A stretch of 64,000 nucleotides of DNA from Lachnoanaerobaculum gingivalis (GTDB lineage Bacteria; Bacillota; Clostridia; Lachnospirales; Lachnospiraceae). The stretch lies in NCBI RefSeq assembly GCF_003862475.1, contig NZ_RRCO01000004.1, positions 244,033 to 308,032 on the forward strand, given 5' to 3'. Shown here piece after piece: positions 35,145-42,768 of the stretch (position 1 is the first letter of the stretch; the number at the start of each line of letters is the position of its first letter). The translations under genes were made by a program, and so were the position numbers. Below the pieces are notes generated by a model. It was not told where the DNA came from. It did not search any database and saw nothing but the letters and a program-made list of their open reading frames with translations.

Positions 35145-37298
35145 TTATACTTTAGCTTTTACAGTAGAATCTTTTTCTACATATGGCTTACGTACAAGAC
35201 CGTAAATAATAGCTGCGATTCCGATAAATCCGAATATTGTACCGACACCGAACTTACCTGTAAGGATAAGTGAACCTACCTGATATATAATCATAGCTAC
35301 TATATATGCAAAAATACATTGATATCCTACAGCAGTCCAGAACCACTTTATACTGCTCATCTCTCTTCTGATAGCACTCATCGCTGCAATACAAGGAGCA
35401 CACAGAAGGTTGAATACGAGGTATGAGTAAGCTGATAGAGGTGTGTAGTCGGCACGTAAAAGCTGCCAGATACCCTCACCGGTATCCGCATTGAAATCGG
35501 AAACATGGTATAGAATACCGAATGTACCTACGACATTCTCTTTTGCCATAAGTCCTGTGATGGCTGCAACTGCAGGCTTCCATGTACCCCAACCGAGAGG
35601 AGCAAAAATCCAAGCAAATGTGTTTCCGATATTTGCAAGAAGAGAAGTATCCATCTGATCTTCAGCAAGATATGAGAATGAACCGTCTACAAATCCGAAA
35701 TAGCTAAGGAACCATATAAGGATAGTTGCAAGTGTAATAACTGTACCTGCCTTCTTTACGAAGCTCCAACCTCTTTCAGCCATTGATCTGATGATTGAAC
35801 CTGCTGTAGGAAGGTGATATGCAGGAAGCTCTATAACGAACGGTGAAGGATCGCCTGAGAATAGTTTTGTCTTCTTAAGCATGATACCTGAGATGACAAT
35901 AGCGGCAATACCTACAAAGTAAGCTGATGAAGCAACCCACGCGTCATTATCAAACAATGCACCTGATATAAGTGCTATAACAGGAAGTTTTGCAGAACAT
36001 GGAATAAATGTGGTTGTAATAACCGTCATTCTTCTGTCATGCTCACTCTCAATAGTTCTTGAAGCCATAATTCCCGGAACACCGCAACCTGTACCTATAA
36101 GGATTGGAATAAAGCTCTTACCTGAAAGTCCGAATCTTCTGAAAACTCTGTCCATAACGAATGCAATTCTCGCCATATATCCACAGCCCTCTAAGAAAGC
36201 GAGGAAGAAGAAGAGTGTAAGCATCTGAGGAAGGAATCCGATTACGGCACCTACACCGGCAATAATACCGTTTACAATAAGGCCTACAAGCCATTCGGCA
36301 ACGCCGGCAGATTCAAGGAAACCTTGAACACCCGGCTGAATAATTTCTGCGAACAAAACATCATTTACCCAGTCGGTCATTCCTGTACCTACAGTGGTAA
36401 TAGAAATATAATAAACGGCAAACATGATAGCTGCGAATATCGGAAGACCCAAAATTCTGTTTGTAACTATCTTGTCAATCTTATCTGAAATACTTACATA
36501 GTCTTTATTCTTAACCTTATAAAAACTTGCAATAACTGTTGAGATATAATTGTATCTCTCGGATGTGATAATACTTTCAGATTCATCATCCATAGCATCT
36601 TCACATTTTGTTATAATCTTTTCAATTTCAGCCAATGTACTTTCTGAAAGATTTAACTGCTCAATAGCCTTATCATCTCTTTGGAACAACTTAACACCGT
36701 ACCATCTTCTTTGAAGCTCGGGTACGCTGCTTGGAAGAAGAGCGATGATATTTTTGATAGCTTCTTCTACATTCTTGTCAAACTCATGCTTTTCCTTTGG
36801 AAGAGTATGACTCTTAGCTATTTCAATAGCTTTTTCTGCAGCTTCCATAACTCCTGTACCCTTAAGTGCGGATATTTCCACAACAGGGCATCCAAGCTTT
36901 TCACTCATTTTTGCAAGATCAAGCTTGTTTCCGCTCTTTTCAAGTACATCGAGCATGTTTACAGCGATAACAACAGGTACACCTAACTCTGTAACCTGTG
37001 AAGTAAGATATAAGTTTCTCTCAAGGTTTGTACCGTCGATGATATTAAGTATCGCATCAGGCTTTTCATTGAGAACATAGTTTCTTGCTACAACTTCCTC
37101 CAATGTATATGGAGAGAGAGAATAAACACCCGGAAGGTCTGTGATGATAACATCTGTATGTCCTTTTAATTTTCCTTCCTTTTTTTCAACGGTAACACCG
37201 GGCCAGTTTCCAACTGTCTGGTTTGAACCTGTCAAGGCATTAAATAAAGTAGTTTTACCGGTATTTGGGTTTCCGGTAAGCGCAATTCTGATTGCCAT
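35145..37298 (-). CDS. feoB: ferrous iron transport protein B
   Basis: This 717-residue protein has an N-terminal G domain (GNPNTGKTTLFN, DLPGVYSL, NMLD), a helical spacer and a polytopic membrane part with GTGCGVPGIMASR and the second Gate-type repeat. It imports Fe(II) across the membrane. It starts 9 bases after feoA. The upstream region has three DtxR-type boxes, so iron repression is expected. Confidence 0.97.
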   Translation of the reverse strand: MAIRIALTGNPNTGKTTLFNALTGSNQTVGNWPGVTVEKKEGKLKGHTDVIITDLPGVYSLSPYTLEEVVARNYVLNEKPDAILNIIDGTNLERNLYLTSQVTELGVPVVIAVNMLDVLEKSGNKLDLAKMSEKLGCPVVEISALKGTGVMEAAEKAIEIAKSHTLPKEKHEFDKNVEEAIKNIIALLPSSVPELQRRWYGVKLFQRDDKAIEQLNLSESTLAEIEKIITKCEDAMDDESESIITSERYNYISTVIASFYKVKNKDYVSISDKIDKIVTNRILGLPIFAAIMFAVYYISITTVGTGMTDWVNDVLFAEIIQPGVQGFLESAGVAEWLVGLIVNGIIAGVGAVIGFLPQMLTLFFFLAFLEGCGYMARIAFVMDRVFRRFGLSGKSFIPILIGTGCGVPGIMASRTIESEHDRRMTVITTTFIPCSAKLPVIALISGALFDNDAWVASSAYFVGIAAIVISGIMLKKTKLFSGDPSPFVIELPAYHLPTAGSIIRSMAERGWSFVKKAGTVITLATILIWFLSYFGFVDGSFSYLAEDQMDTSLLANIGNTFAWIFAPLGWGTWKPAVAAITGLMAKENVVGTFGILYHVSDFNADTGEGIWQLLRADYTPLSAYSYLVFNLLCAPCIAAMSAIRREMSSIKWFWTAVGYQCIFAYIVAMIIYQVGSLILTGKFGVGTIFGFIGIAAIIYGLVRKPYVEKDSTVKAKV

Positions 37299-37307
37299 AT
37301 TAGCTCC

Positions 37308-37532
37308 TTATCTGTTTATTTCAATTTTTTCCGCATCTTCTTTTCTAATAGAAAGCTCGTATCCTCTAACTGTAACCTCAATAGGGTCACCAAGAGGAGC
37401 TACCTTACGAACATGAATTGATGTGCCTTTTGTAACACCCATATCCATGATTCTTCTCTTTACAGGACCTTCGCCATGAACTCTGGCAACAGTAACAGTC
37501 TCACCGATTTTTACATCTCTTAAAGTATCCAT
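37308..37532 (-). CDS. feoA: ferrous iron transport protein A
   Basis: This 74-residue protein is a single SH3-like FeoA domain (IGETVTVARVHGEGPVKRR, MGVTKGTSIHVRKVAPLGDPIEV). It supports FeoB. It is the second of two FeoA-type genes in the operon. Confidence 0.93.
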   Translation of the reverse strand: MDTLRDVKIGETVTVARVHGEGPVKRRIMDMGVTKGTSIHVRKVAPLGDPIEVTVRGYELSIRKEDAEKIEINR

Positions 37533-37645
37533 TCTATTCTCCTTTCCGCATTATAATAAGTGATTTCTGAAAACATACAATGGAAATTCCATTGGCGAAT
37601 GTAAATAAGCTGCTTACATTCTACTACCTAAAATTGTCAGGCAAC

Positions 37646-37858
37646 TTAGATCATTATTTTTGAGGCCAATTCCTTGCTGATTGCTACTCTTGAATCCTTG
37701 ATATTAACTATCAAATTTCCTGCCATAGCATTGACAACAGTGATTTTGCCATCAACAACAAAGCCGAGGGTTGCTAAAAAAGTCTTATCTTTTTCACGAC
37801 CGCCAATTTGCTTTATTGTGTATTCTTCACCTAAGTTAGCCATAAGTAATGGCATCAT
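37646..37858 (-). CDS. second FeoA-domain protein
   Basis: This 70-residue protein is a diverged FeoA domain (IGGREKDKTFLATLGFVVDG, AISKELASKIMI). Tandem FeoA genes before FeoB are common in Clostridia. It is the first gene of the feo operon, with AAAGGAGG upstream, and lies next to three TTAG-N6-CTAAC boxes. Confidence 0.88.
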   Translation of the reverse strand: MMPLLMANLGEEYTIKQIGGREKDKTFLATLGFVVDGKITVVNAMAGNLIVNIKDSRVAISKELASKIMI

Positions 37859-37899
37859 AACTCCTCCTTTTCATGAAACATGTCAAATACATTTTATAG

Positions 37900-37915
37900 G
37901 TTAGCATACACTAAC
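37900..37915. promoter_or_regulatory. DtxR-type iron box 1 (feo side)
   Basis: GTTAG-CATACA-CTAAC, a perfect inverted repeat 42 bases upstream of the first feoA gene. It fits the TTAG-N6-CTAA core of DtxR/IdeR boxes. Confidence 0.7.
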
Positions 37916-37974
37916 ATTAAATGCAAGATTTTTTTAAGGAAAAGTTAGAGTTTACTTACTGAATTTACCGAATA

Positions 37975-37989
37975 TTAGCAAAAACTAAC
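37975..37989. promoter_or_regulatory. DtxR-type iron box 2 (middle)
   Basis: TTAG-CAAAAA-CTAAC has the same arms and spacing as boxes 1 and 3. Confidence 0.6.
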
Positions 37990-38053
37990 TAAAAAGTACT
38001 TAAAAAAATACAATATTCACAAGTAAAAGTCCTATTTTGGAGTAAATTTTCTA

Positions 38054-38082
38054 TTTACAAGAATTTAAGTTTATGATATATT
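38054..38082 (+). promoter_or_regulatory. promoter of the DUF6110/P-type ATPase arm
   Basis: TTTACA, a 17-base spacer and TATATT. Iron box 3 lies about 40 bases downstream, in the transcribed leader. Confidence 0.6.
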
Positions 38083-38120
38083 ATTACCGTAATAAATTTT
38101 ATAAAATATAATTGTTAAAA

Positions 38121-38135
38121 TTAGTTAACGCTAAC
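38121..38135. promoter_or_regulatory. DtxR-type iron box 3 (ATPase side)
   Basis: TTAG-TTAACG-CTAAC, directly before the ribosome binding site of the DUF6110-like gene. Confidence 0.65.
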
Positions 38136-38149
38136 TTAAGGAGGTTAAT

Positions 38150-38416
38150 ATGTTTTTACTTAACGGTTTTGGATGGAAGAAGTTCGGTTTATTTGCAGCA
38201 GGTACACTTTTCGGTACAGCAGGAATTAAGTTGCTTTCAAGCAAGGATGCTAAGAAGGCATATGCACAGGGAACAGCAGCAGTACTTCGTATGAAGGAGT
38301 GCGTAATGGATACAGTTTCATGTGTACAGGAGAATGCAAGCGATATTTTAGCAGAAGCTAAGGATATCAACGAAGAACGTGCAGCAAAGGAAGCTGAAGG
38401 AAACATCGAAGAGTAA
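38150..38416 (+). CDS. DUF6110-like small protein
   Basis: This 88-residue protein has one hydrophobic N-terminal helix (FGLFAAGTLFGTAGIKLL), then a Lys/Ala-rich amphipathic region and an acidic tail. I believe it belongs to the family DUF6110, found beside metal P-type ATPases in Clostridia (from memory). It is the first gene behind an iron-box promoter, followed by a hairpin and then the ATPase gene. Confidence 0.7.
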   Translation: MFLLNGFGWKKFGLFAAGTLFGTAGIKLLSSKDAKKAYAQGTAAVLRMKECVMDTVSCVQENASDILAEAKDINEERAAKEAEGNIEE

Positions 38417-38449
38417 TTTCTCTTATCAGTAATATAAAGTTTTTAGTAT

Positions 38450-38473
38450 AAGGAAGAGTCTGACTCTTCCTTA
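38450..38473 (+). other. intercistronic hairpin before the P-type ATPase gene
   Basis: AAGGAAGAGTC pairs perfectly with GACTCTTCCTT with one base between the arms. No T tract follows, so it is more likely an RNA-processing or partial-attenuation element than a full terminator. Confidence 0.55.
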
Positions 38474-38502
38474 AGTTATAAGAAGATGTAGAGGGATAAA
38501 AA

Positions 38503-40587
38503 GTGAATTGTAAAATTTTACATGAGTCAAACAGAAGAATGCGTGTGCGCATGGCTCAAAAAAGAATGTCGGTAAAAGAAGCGGATATGCTTCAATATTA
38601 TTTGGAAGGCTTTGAATTTATCAGAAAAGCCGTTGTATATGAAAGAACCTGCGATGTCGCTATTTATTACAAGGATAATAAAAGAGATGCAGTTATAAAT
38701 AAACTTAAAAAATTTGATTATAATAATACTGCTTTGCTTGAGAGTATGCCAAGTACTTCAGGCAGACAGATTACAAGAGATTTTCAGGAGAAGATGGTGG
38801 GAATGCTCATGTTCACAGGTGTGAGAAATATGTTCTTCCCAAACATCATCAACAATATTTATACAATTGTTAAGGCTGTTCCATATATTTATAAAGGACT
38901 TAAATGTCTGTTCAAGTTAAAATTTGAGGTTGATTTGCTTGATGCACTTTCAATAGGAATATCTATTGCACAGGGTAATTTCTCAACAGCCGGTTCACTT
39001 ATGCTTTTACTTAGTGTAGGTAATGAACTTGAGGACTGGACACATAAGAAGTCTGTAGACGATCTTGCAAGAAGCATGTCATTAAATGTAGACAAAGTAT
39101 GGCTTGTAACGGATGACGGTGAGGTTTCAGTACCTATTTCACAGATTCAGTCAGGTGATACCATCAGAGTACATACAGGAAATATAGTACCTGTTGACGG
39201 AGAGATGGTAAGCGGAGAGGCTATGTTAAACCAGGCATCTCTTACAGGTGAGTCGGTACCTGTAGAAAAGAGAGCGGGATCCAGAGTATATGCCGGAACT
39301 GTTGTTGAAGAGGGTGAATGTCTTTTAAAGGTAGCCGCAACTACAGGACAGAGCAGATATGATAAGATTGTATCTATGATTGAGGAAAGCGAAAAGCTTA
39401 AATCAAATACAGAAAATATGGCAAACAGACTTGCAGACAGACTTGTTCCATATTCATTGATGGCAACAGGACTTACATATCTGTTTACAAGAAATATAAC
39501 AAGAGCATTGTCTGTTCTTATGGTGGATTTTTCATGTGCACTGAAGCTTTCTATGCCTCTTGCAGTACTTTCAGCAATGAGAGAGGCCGGAAATGACAAG
39601 ATTACCGTAAAGGGCGGAAAGTTTATGGAGGCAATTGCAAATGCCGATACTATCGTATTTGATAAGACAGGTACACTCACATATGCCTGCCCGAAAGTAC
39701 AAAGAGTTATCGGAATTGACGGAGATGATGAGAATCAGCTCTTAAAGATTGCCGCATGCCTTGAGGAACATTATCCTCACTCCATTGCAAATGCTGTAGT
39801 AAAAGAGGCTAAAGACAGAAAGATTCGTCATAAAGAGATGCATTCGGAGGTGCAGTATATAGTTGCACACGGTATTGCAAGTAAAATAGAAGGTGACAAG
39901 GTTGTAATAGGAAGCTATCATTTTGTAATTGAAGATGAAAAAGCTTTTCTTAGTGAAGATGCTAAGAAAAAGCTTGCAGAGCTTGATCACAGATATTCAC
40001 ATCTGTTTATGGCTATTGCGGGAAGACTTGCAGCTATTATTGAGATTGCAGATCCTCTCAGAGCCGAAGCAAAGGATGTTTTAAAGAAATTAAAGGCTCT
40101 CGGAATCAAAAAGACTGTTATGATGACAGGAGATAATATCTATACAGCCGAAGCTATTGCAAAAGAGGTAGGAGTAGATAAATTCTACGCTGAAGTATTG
40201 CCTGAGGATAAGGCAAGCTATGTGGAAAAAGAAAAAGCAAAGGGCAGAACCGTAATAATGATCGGTGACGGTATAAACGATTCACCTGCATTATCAGCTG
40301 CAGACTGCGGCATTGCCATAAGTGAAGGTGCGGCAATTGCCAGAGAGATAGCGGATGTATGTATATCAGCAGACGATTTAAATGATCTTGTAAGATTAAA
40401 AGAACTTTCAAATAAGCTTACAAGACGTGTTCGCTCAAACTTCAGATTTATTATGGGATTTAACGGTTCGTTAATAGGTCTCGGTATTTTGGGAATACTT
40501 GCTCCGGGAACATCATCACTGCTTCACAATTTGTCAACTGTAGGTATATCACTTTCAAGTATGACAAATCTCTTACCGGAGAATTAA
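38503..40587 (+). CDS. P1B-type metal-transporting ATPase, unusual membrane motif
   Basis: This 694-residue protein has the P-type ATPase core: LTGESVPV, the phosphorylation site FDKTGTLT (Asp387), MTGDN and GDGINDSPAL. The N-terminal about 80 residues have an HMA-like size but no CxxC. The membrane motif is SCALKLSMP (Ser344-Cys345) instead of CPC or SPC, a pattern I link to the Clostridial ATPases encoded with DUF6110 proteins. Fe, Mn or Zn are possible substrates. The start is GTG 38503 behind GAGGG. Coupling to feo through shared iron boxes suggests iron export or balance. Confidence 0.85.
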   Translation: MNCKILHESNRRMRVRMAQKRMSVKEADMLQYYLEGFEFIRKAVVYERTCDVAIYYKDNKRDAVINKLKKFDYNNTALLESMPSTSGRQITRDFQEKMVGMLMFTGVRNMFFPNIINNIYTIVKAVPYIYKGLKCLFKLKFEVDLLDALSIGISIAQGNFSTAGSLMLLLSVGNELEDWTHKKSVDDLARSMSLNVDKVWLVTDDGEVSVPISQIQSGDTIRVHTGNIVPVDGEMVSGEAMLNQASLTGESVPVEKRAGSRVYAGTVVEEGECLLKVAATTGQSRYDKIVSMIEESEKLKSNTENMANRLADRLVPYSLMATGLTYLFTRNITRALSVLMVDFSCALKLSMPLAVLSAMREAGNDKITVKGGKFMEAIANADTIVFDKTGTLTYACPKVQRVIGIDGDDENQLLKIAACLEEHYPHSIANAVVKEAKDRKIRHKEMHSEVQYIVAHGIASKIEGDKVVIGSYHFVIEDEKAFLSEDAKKKLAELDHRYSHLFMAIAGRLAAIIEIADPLRAEAKDVLKKLKALGIKKTVMMTGDNIYTAEAIAKEVGVDKFYAEVLPEDKASYVEKEKAKGRTVIMIGDGINDSPALSAADCGIAISEGAAIAREIADVCISADDLNDLVRLKELSNKLTRRVRSNFRFIMGFNGSLIGLGILGILAPGTSSLLHNLSTVGISLSSMTNLLPEN

Positions 40588-40608
40588 GAAAAACAAATTT
40601 TAATATAT

Positions 40609-40635
40609 TCGGACATCTTTTGATGTCCGATTTTT
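40609..40635 (+). terminator. terminator of the ATPase gene
   Basis: TCGGACATC pairs with GATGTCCGA around TTTT, followed by TTTTTAT. Confidence 0.8.
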
Positions 40636-40664
40636 ATAAAGATAACCAAAACAGTTGCAAGTAA

Positions 40665-40693
40665 TTGATGATTACGACACTTTTATGTATAAT
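40665..40693 (+). promoter_or_regulatory. promoter of the DtxR-type regulator gene
   Basis: TTGATG, a 17-base spacer and TATAAT. No TTAG-N6-CTAA box lies here, so the regulator itself may not be iron-repressed. Confidence 0.6.
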
Positions 40694-40739
40694 ACCAGCA
40701 TAAACAGTAAGTAGGAATTCAATAAAGAAGGAGGTAATT

Positions 40740-41105
40740 ATGGTTATACAGGAAGCTGCCGAGATGTATCTGGAGACAATACTAAGATTAAAGAAAAAGA
40801 CAGGCGTAGTAAGGGCAGTTGACATTGCAAGAGAAATGGGATATTCAAAGCCGACAATAAGTGAGCAAATGAAAAAGTTCAGAGAAAACGGCTATGTTGA
40901 AGTTGACAATGAAGGACATATCACATTAACTGAAAAGGGCCTGGAGATTGCAGAATCTACACTTGAAAGACATATAGCTTTGGGTGAGATTTTACAAAAG
41001 ATGGGTGTAAGCAAGGAAACAGCGATAGAAGATGCCTGCAGGATAGAGCACTATATCAGTGAAGAAACATTTGAATGTTTTAAGGAATATTTTAAGAATA
41101 AATAG
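40740..41105 (+). CDS. DtxR/MntR-family metal-dependent regulator
   Basis: This 121-residue protein has the DtxR winged helix (AAEMYLETILRLKKKTGVVRAVDIAREMGYSKPTISEQ) and the start of the metal-binding dimer domain (HIALGEILQKMGVSKETAIEDACRIEHYIS), with the conserved His/Glu-Cys region. It lacks the SH3-like third domain, as MntR-type proteins do. It is the likely reader of the three TTAG-N6-CTAAC boxes. AAGGAGG precedes the ATG. Confidence 0.9.
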   Translation: MVIQEAAEMYLETILRLKKKTGVVRAVDIAREMGYSKPTISEQMKKFRENGYVEVDNEGHITLTEKGLEIAESTLERHIALGEILQKMGVSKETAIEDACRIEHYISEETFECFKEYFKNK

Positions 41106-41112
41106 TTTAAAG

Positions 41113-41150
41113 AAAAAGCCTATAAATCCGTCACGGATTTATAGGCTTTT
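41113..41150 (+). terminator. terminator of the DtxR-type gene
   Basis: A perfect 17-18 bp stem AAAGCCTATAAATCCG / CGGATTTATAGGCTTT with loop TCA. Confidence 0.85.
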
Positions 41151-41261
41151 GTCAAAAAAATATCTAAATGTATTTTATCAGATACTTTATTGAAAAATAT
41201 TTATTTACACTGTAAACTTAACCAGTCTTATATTAAGTTAGTTGGAAGTAAGAGGTGAAAA

Positions 41262-42479
41262 ATGGGATTACATATAGTAAATGAGGCCAATAAATGTCTG
41301 CAGTGTAAAAAGCCGCTGTGCAGCAGTCATTGTCCTATAACAACATCAATACCACAGGTTATATCACTTTTTAAAGAAGGAAAGATAATGGAGGCCGGAG
41401 AAATTCTCTTTGAAAACAATCCTTTATCTTTGGTTTGCTCAATAGTTTGTGACCACGAAGCTCAATGTCTCGGTAATTGTATAATGAACAGAAAAAATAA
41501 TCCTGTAAGATTTTGCGATATAGAAAAGTTTATATCGGATTTCTATCTGGACAGAATGGAATTTGTTAAAAAGCCGAGAAAGAATGTTATGGTCGCTGTC
41601 ATAGGCGGCGGTCCTGCAGGTATGACTGTAGCGATTAAGATGATAAAAGAAGGCTATGATGTAACTATTTTTGATGAAAAGAATACAATAGGTGGAGTGC
41701 TTCAATACGGTATTCCTGATTTCAGATTGCCCAAGTCTTTAATGCAAAGATACTATGACAAGATGGAAAAAATGGGAATCAAGATAAGAAACAATACCGC
41801 AGTAGGTGGAGCTTTGGAGATAAAGGATCTTTTCAGAGACGGTTACAAGGCTGTATTTGTAGGCACCGGAGTGTGGAGAGCAAAGACTCTGGGTATTGCA
41901 GGTGAGAGTATGCCGAATGTACATTTCAGTGTGGACTATCTGGCAAATCCTGACGGACATAAGCTTGGAGACAGTGTTGCGATAATCGGTATGGGAAATG
42001 CCGCAATGGATGTGGCAAGAACAGCTCTTAGGAGAGGTTCAAGAACAGTAAAGCTCTATGCCAGAAGTAAAAGAGTTGCAGCAAACTCTGTAGAGGTGGA
42101 GGCGGCCAAATATGAAGGTGCCGAGTTTATATTCGGTAAGGCTATTGAAGCCATTACATATGACGGCCCTGTATTTAAGACTGCAATATTTGATGAAGAA
42201 GATAATGTTATCGACTATGAAAAAGAACTCGACTATGTAGATGCGGATTCTACAATCATATCTGTAAGTAACGGACCTAAGAATAAACTTGTTCTTACAA
42301 CAGACGGACTTAGAGCATCGGATAAAGGACTTTTGATAGTGGATGAAAATTGTATGACAACTGTTGAAGGTGTTTTTGCGGCAGGTGATGTGGTTCACGG
42401 CTCAAAAACAGTAGTTGATGCAGTGGCTCAGGCAAAGGTTGCTGTAGAAGGCATGCTTAATTATTTGGAAAATTTATAA
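41262..42479 (+). CDS. GltD-like NAD(P)-dependent oxidoreductase
   Basis: This 405-residue protein resembles the small subunit of glutamate synthase. An N-terminal Cys cluster (CLQCKKPLCSSHCP, then CSIVCDHEAQCLGNC) binds two Fe-S clusters, followed by an FAD site (VIGGGPAGMTVA) and an NAD(P) site (IIGMGNAAMDVA). No GltA-like large subunit is adjacent, so it may serve another partner, as NfnB or SudA-type proteins do. Upstream, the 7-base arms AACTTAA / TTAAGTT (about 41217-41241) form an inverted repeat that might be a regulator site. Confidence 0.85.
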   Translation: MGLHIVNEANKCLQCKKPLCSSHCPITTSIPQVISLFKEGKIMEAGEILFENNPLSLVCSIVCDHEAQCLGNCIMNRKNNPVRFCDIEKFISDFYLDRMEFVKKPRKNVMVAVIGGGPAGMTVAIKMIKEGYDVTIFDEKNTIGGVLQYGIPDFRLPKSLMQRYYDKMEKMGIKIRNNTAVGGALEIKDLFRDGYKAVFVGTGVWRAKTLGIAGESMPNVHFSVDYLANPDGHKLGDSVAIIGMGNAAMDVARTALRRGSRTVKLYARSKRVAANSVEVEAAKYEGAEFIFGKAIEAITYDGPVFKTAIFDEEDNVIDYEKELDYVDADSTIISVSNGPKNKLVLTTDGLRASDKGLLIVDENCMTTVEGVFAAGDVVHGSKTVVDAVAQAKVAVEGMLNYLENL

Positions 42480-42497
42480 ATAAAATATACTGAGACC

Positions 42498-42526
42498 TTG
42501 ACAAAGAGAAAATCAAGTAATATTAT
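42498..42526 (+). promoter_or_regulatory. promoter of thrS
   Basis: TTGACA, a 17-base spacer and TATTAT. The transcript would begin near 42533 and carry the T-box leader. Confidence 0.75.
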
Positions 42527-42534
42527 ATTGTGCA

Positions 42535-42747
42535 TAAACGAAGAAGAGAAAAGTAGCATATGTGGAAATTACAGAGAGAGTTGGAGGCTGAGAGCAACTT
42601 GTGGAAGTATATGTGAAGACCGTCTCGGAGTGGCTTTAATACAGCACGTTGATTACGTTATAATCAAATGAGGGATATATTTATATATCCGAATTAAGGT
42701 GGAACCGCGTCAATCGCCCTTAAACGATAGTTTAGGGGCGATTTTTT
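42535..42747 (+). ncRNA. T-box leader, threonine-responsive
   Basis: The leader has the T-box sequence AAGGTGGAACCGCG (42696-42709) that pairs with an uncharged tRNA end, followed by a terminator hairpin AATCGCCC / GGGCGATT and TTTTTT (42712-42746). Stem I contains the GAGAG-type motif and, in GAAGACCGTC, an ACC codon at 42619-42621 that fits a Thr specifier. Low charged tRNA(Thr) would let transcription into thrS. Confidence 0.92.
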
Positions 42748-42768
42748 ATTATTGGAAATGGAGGAAAT

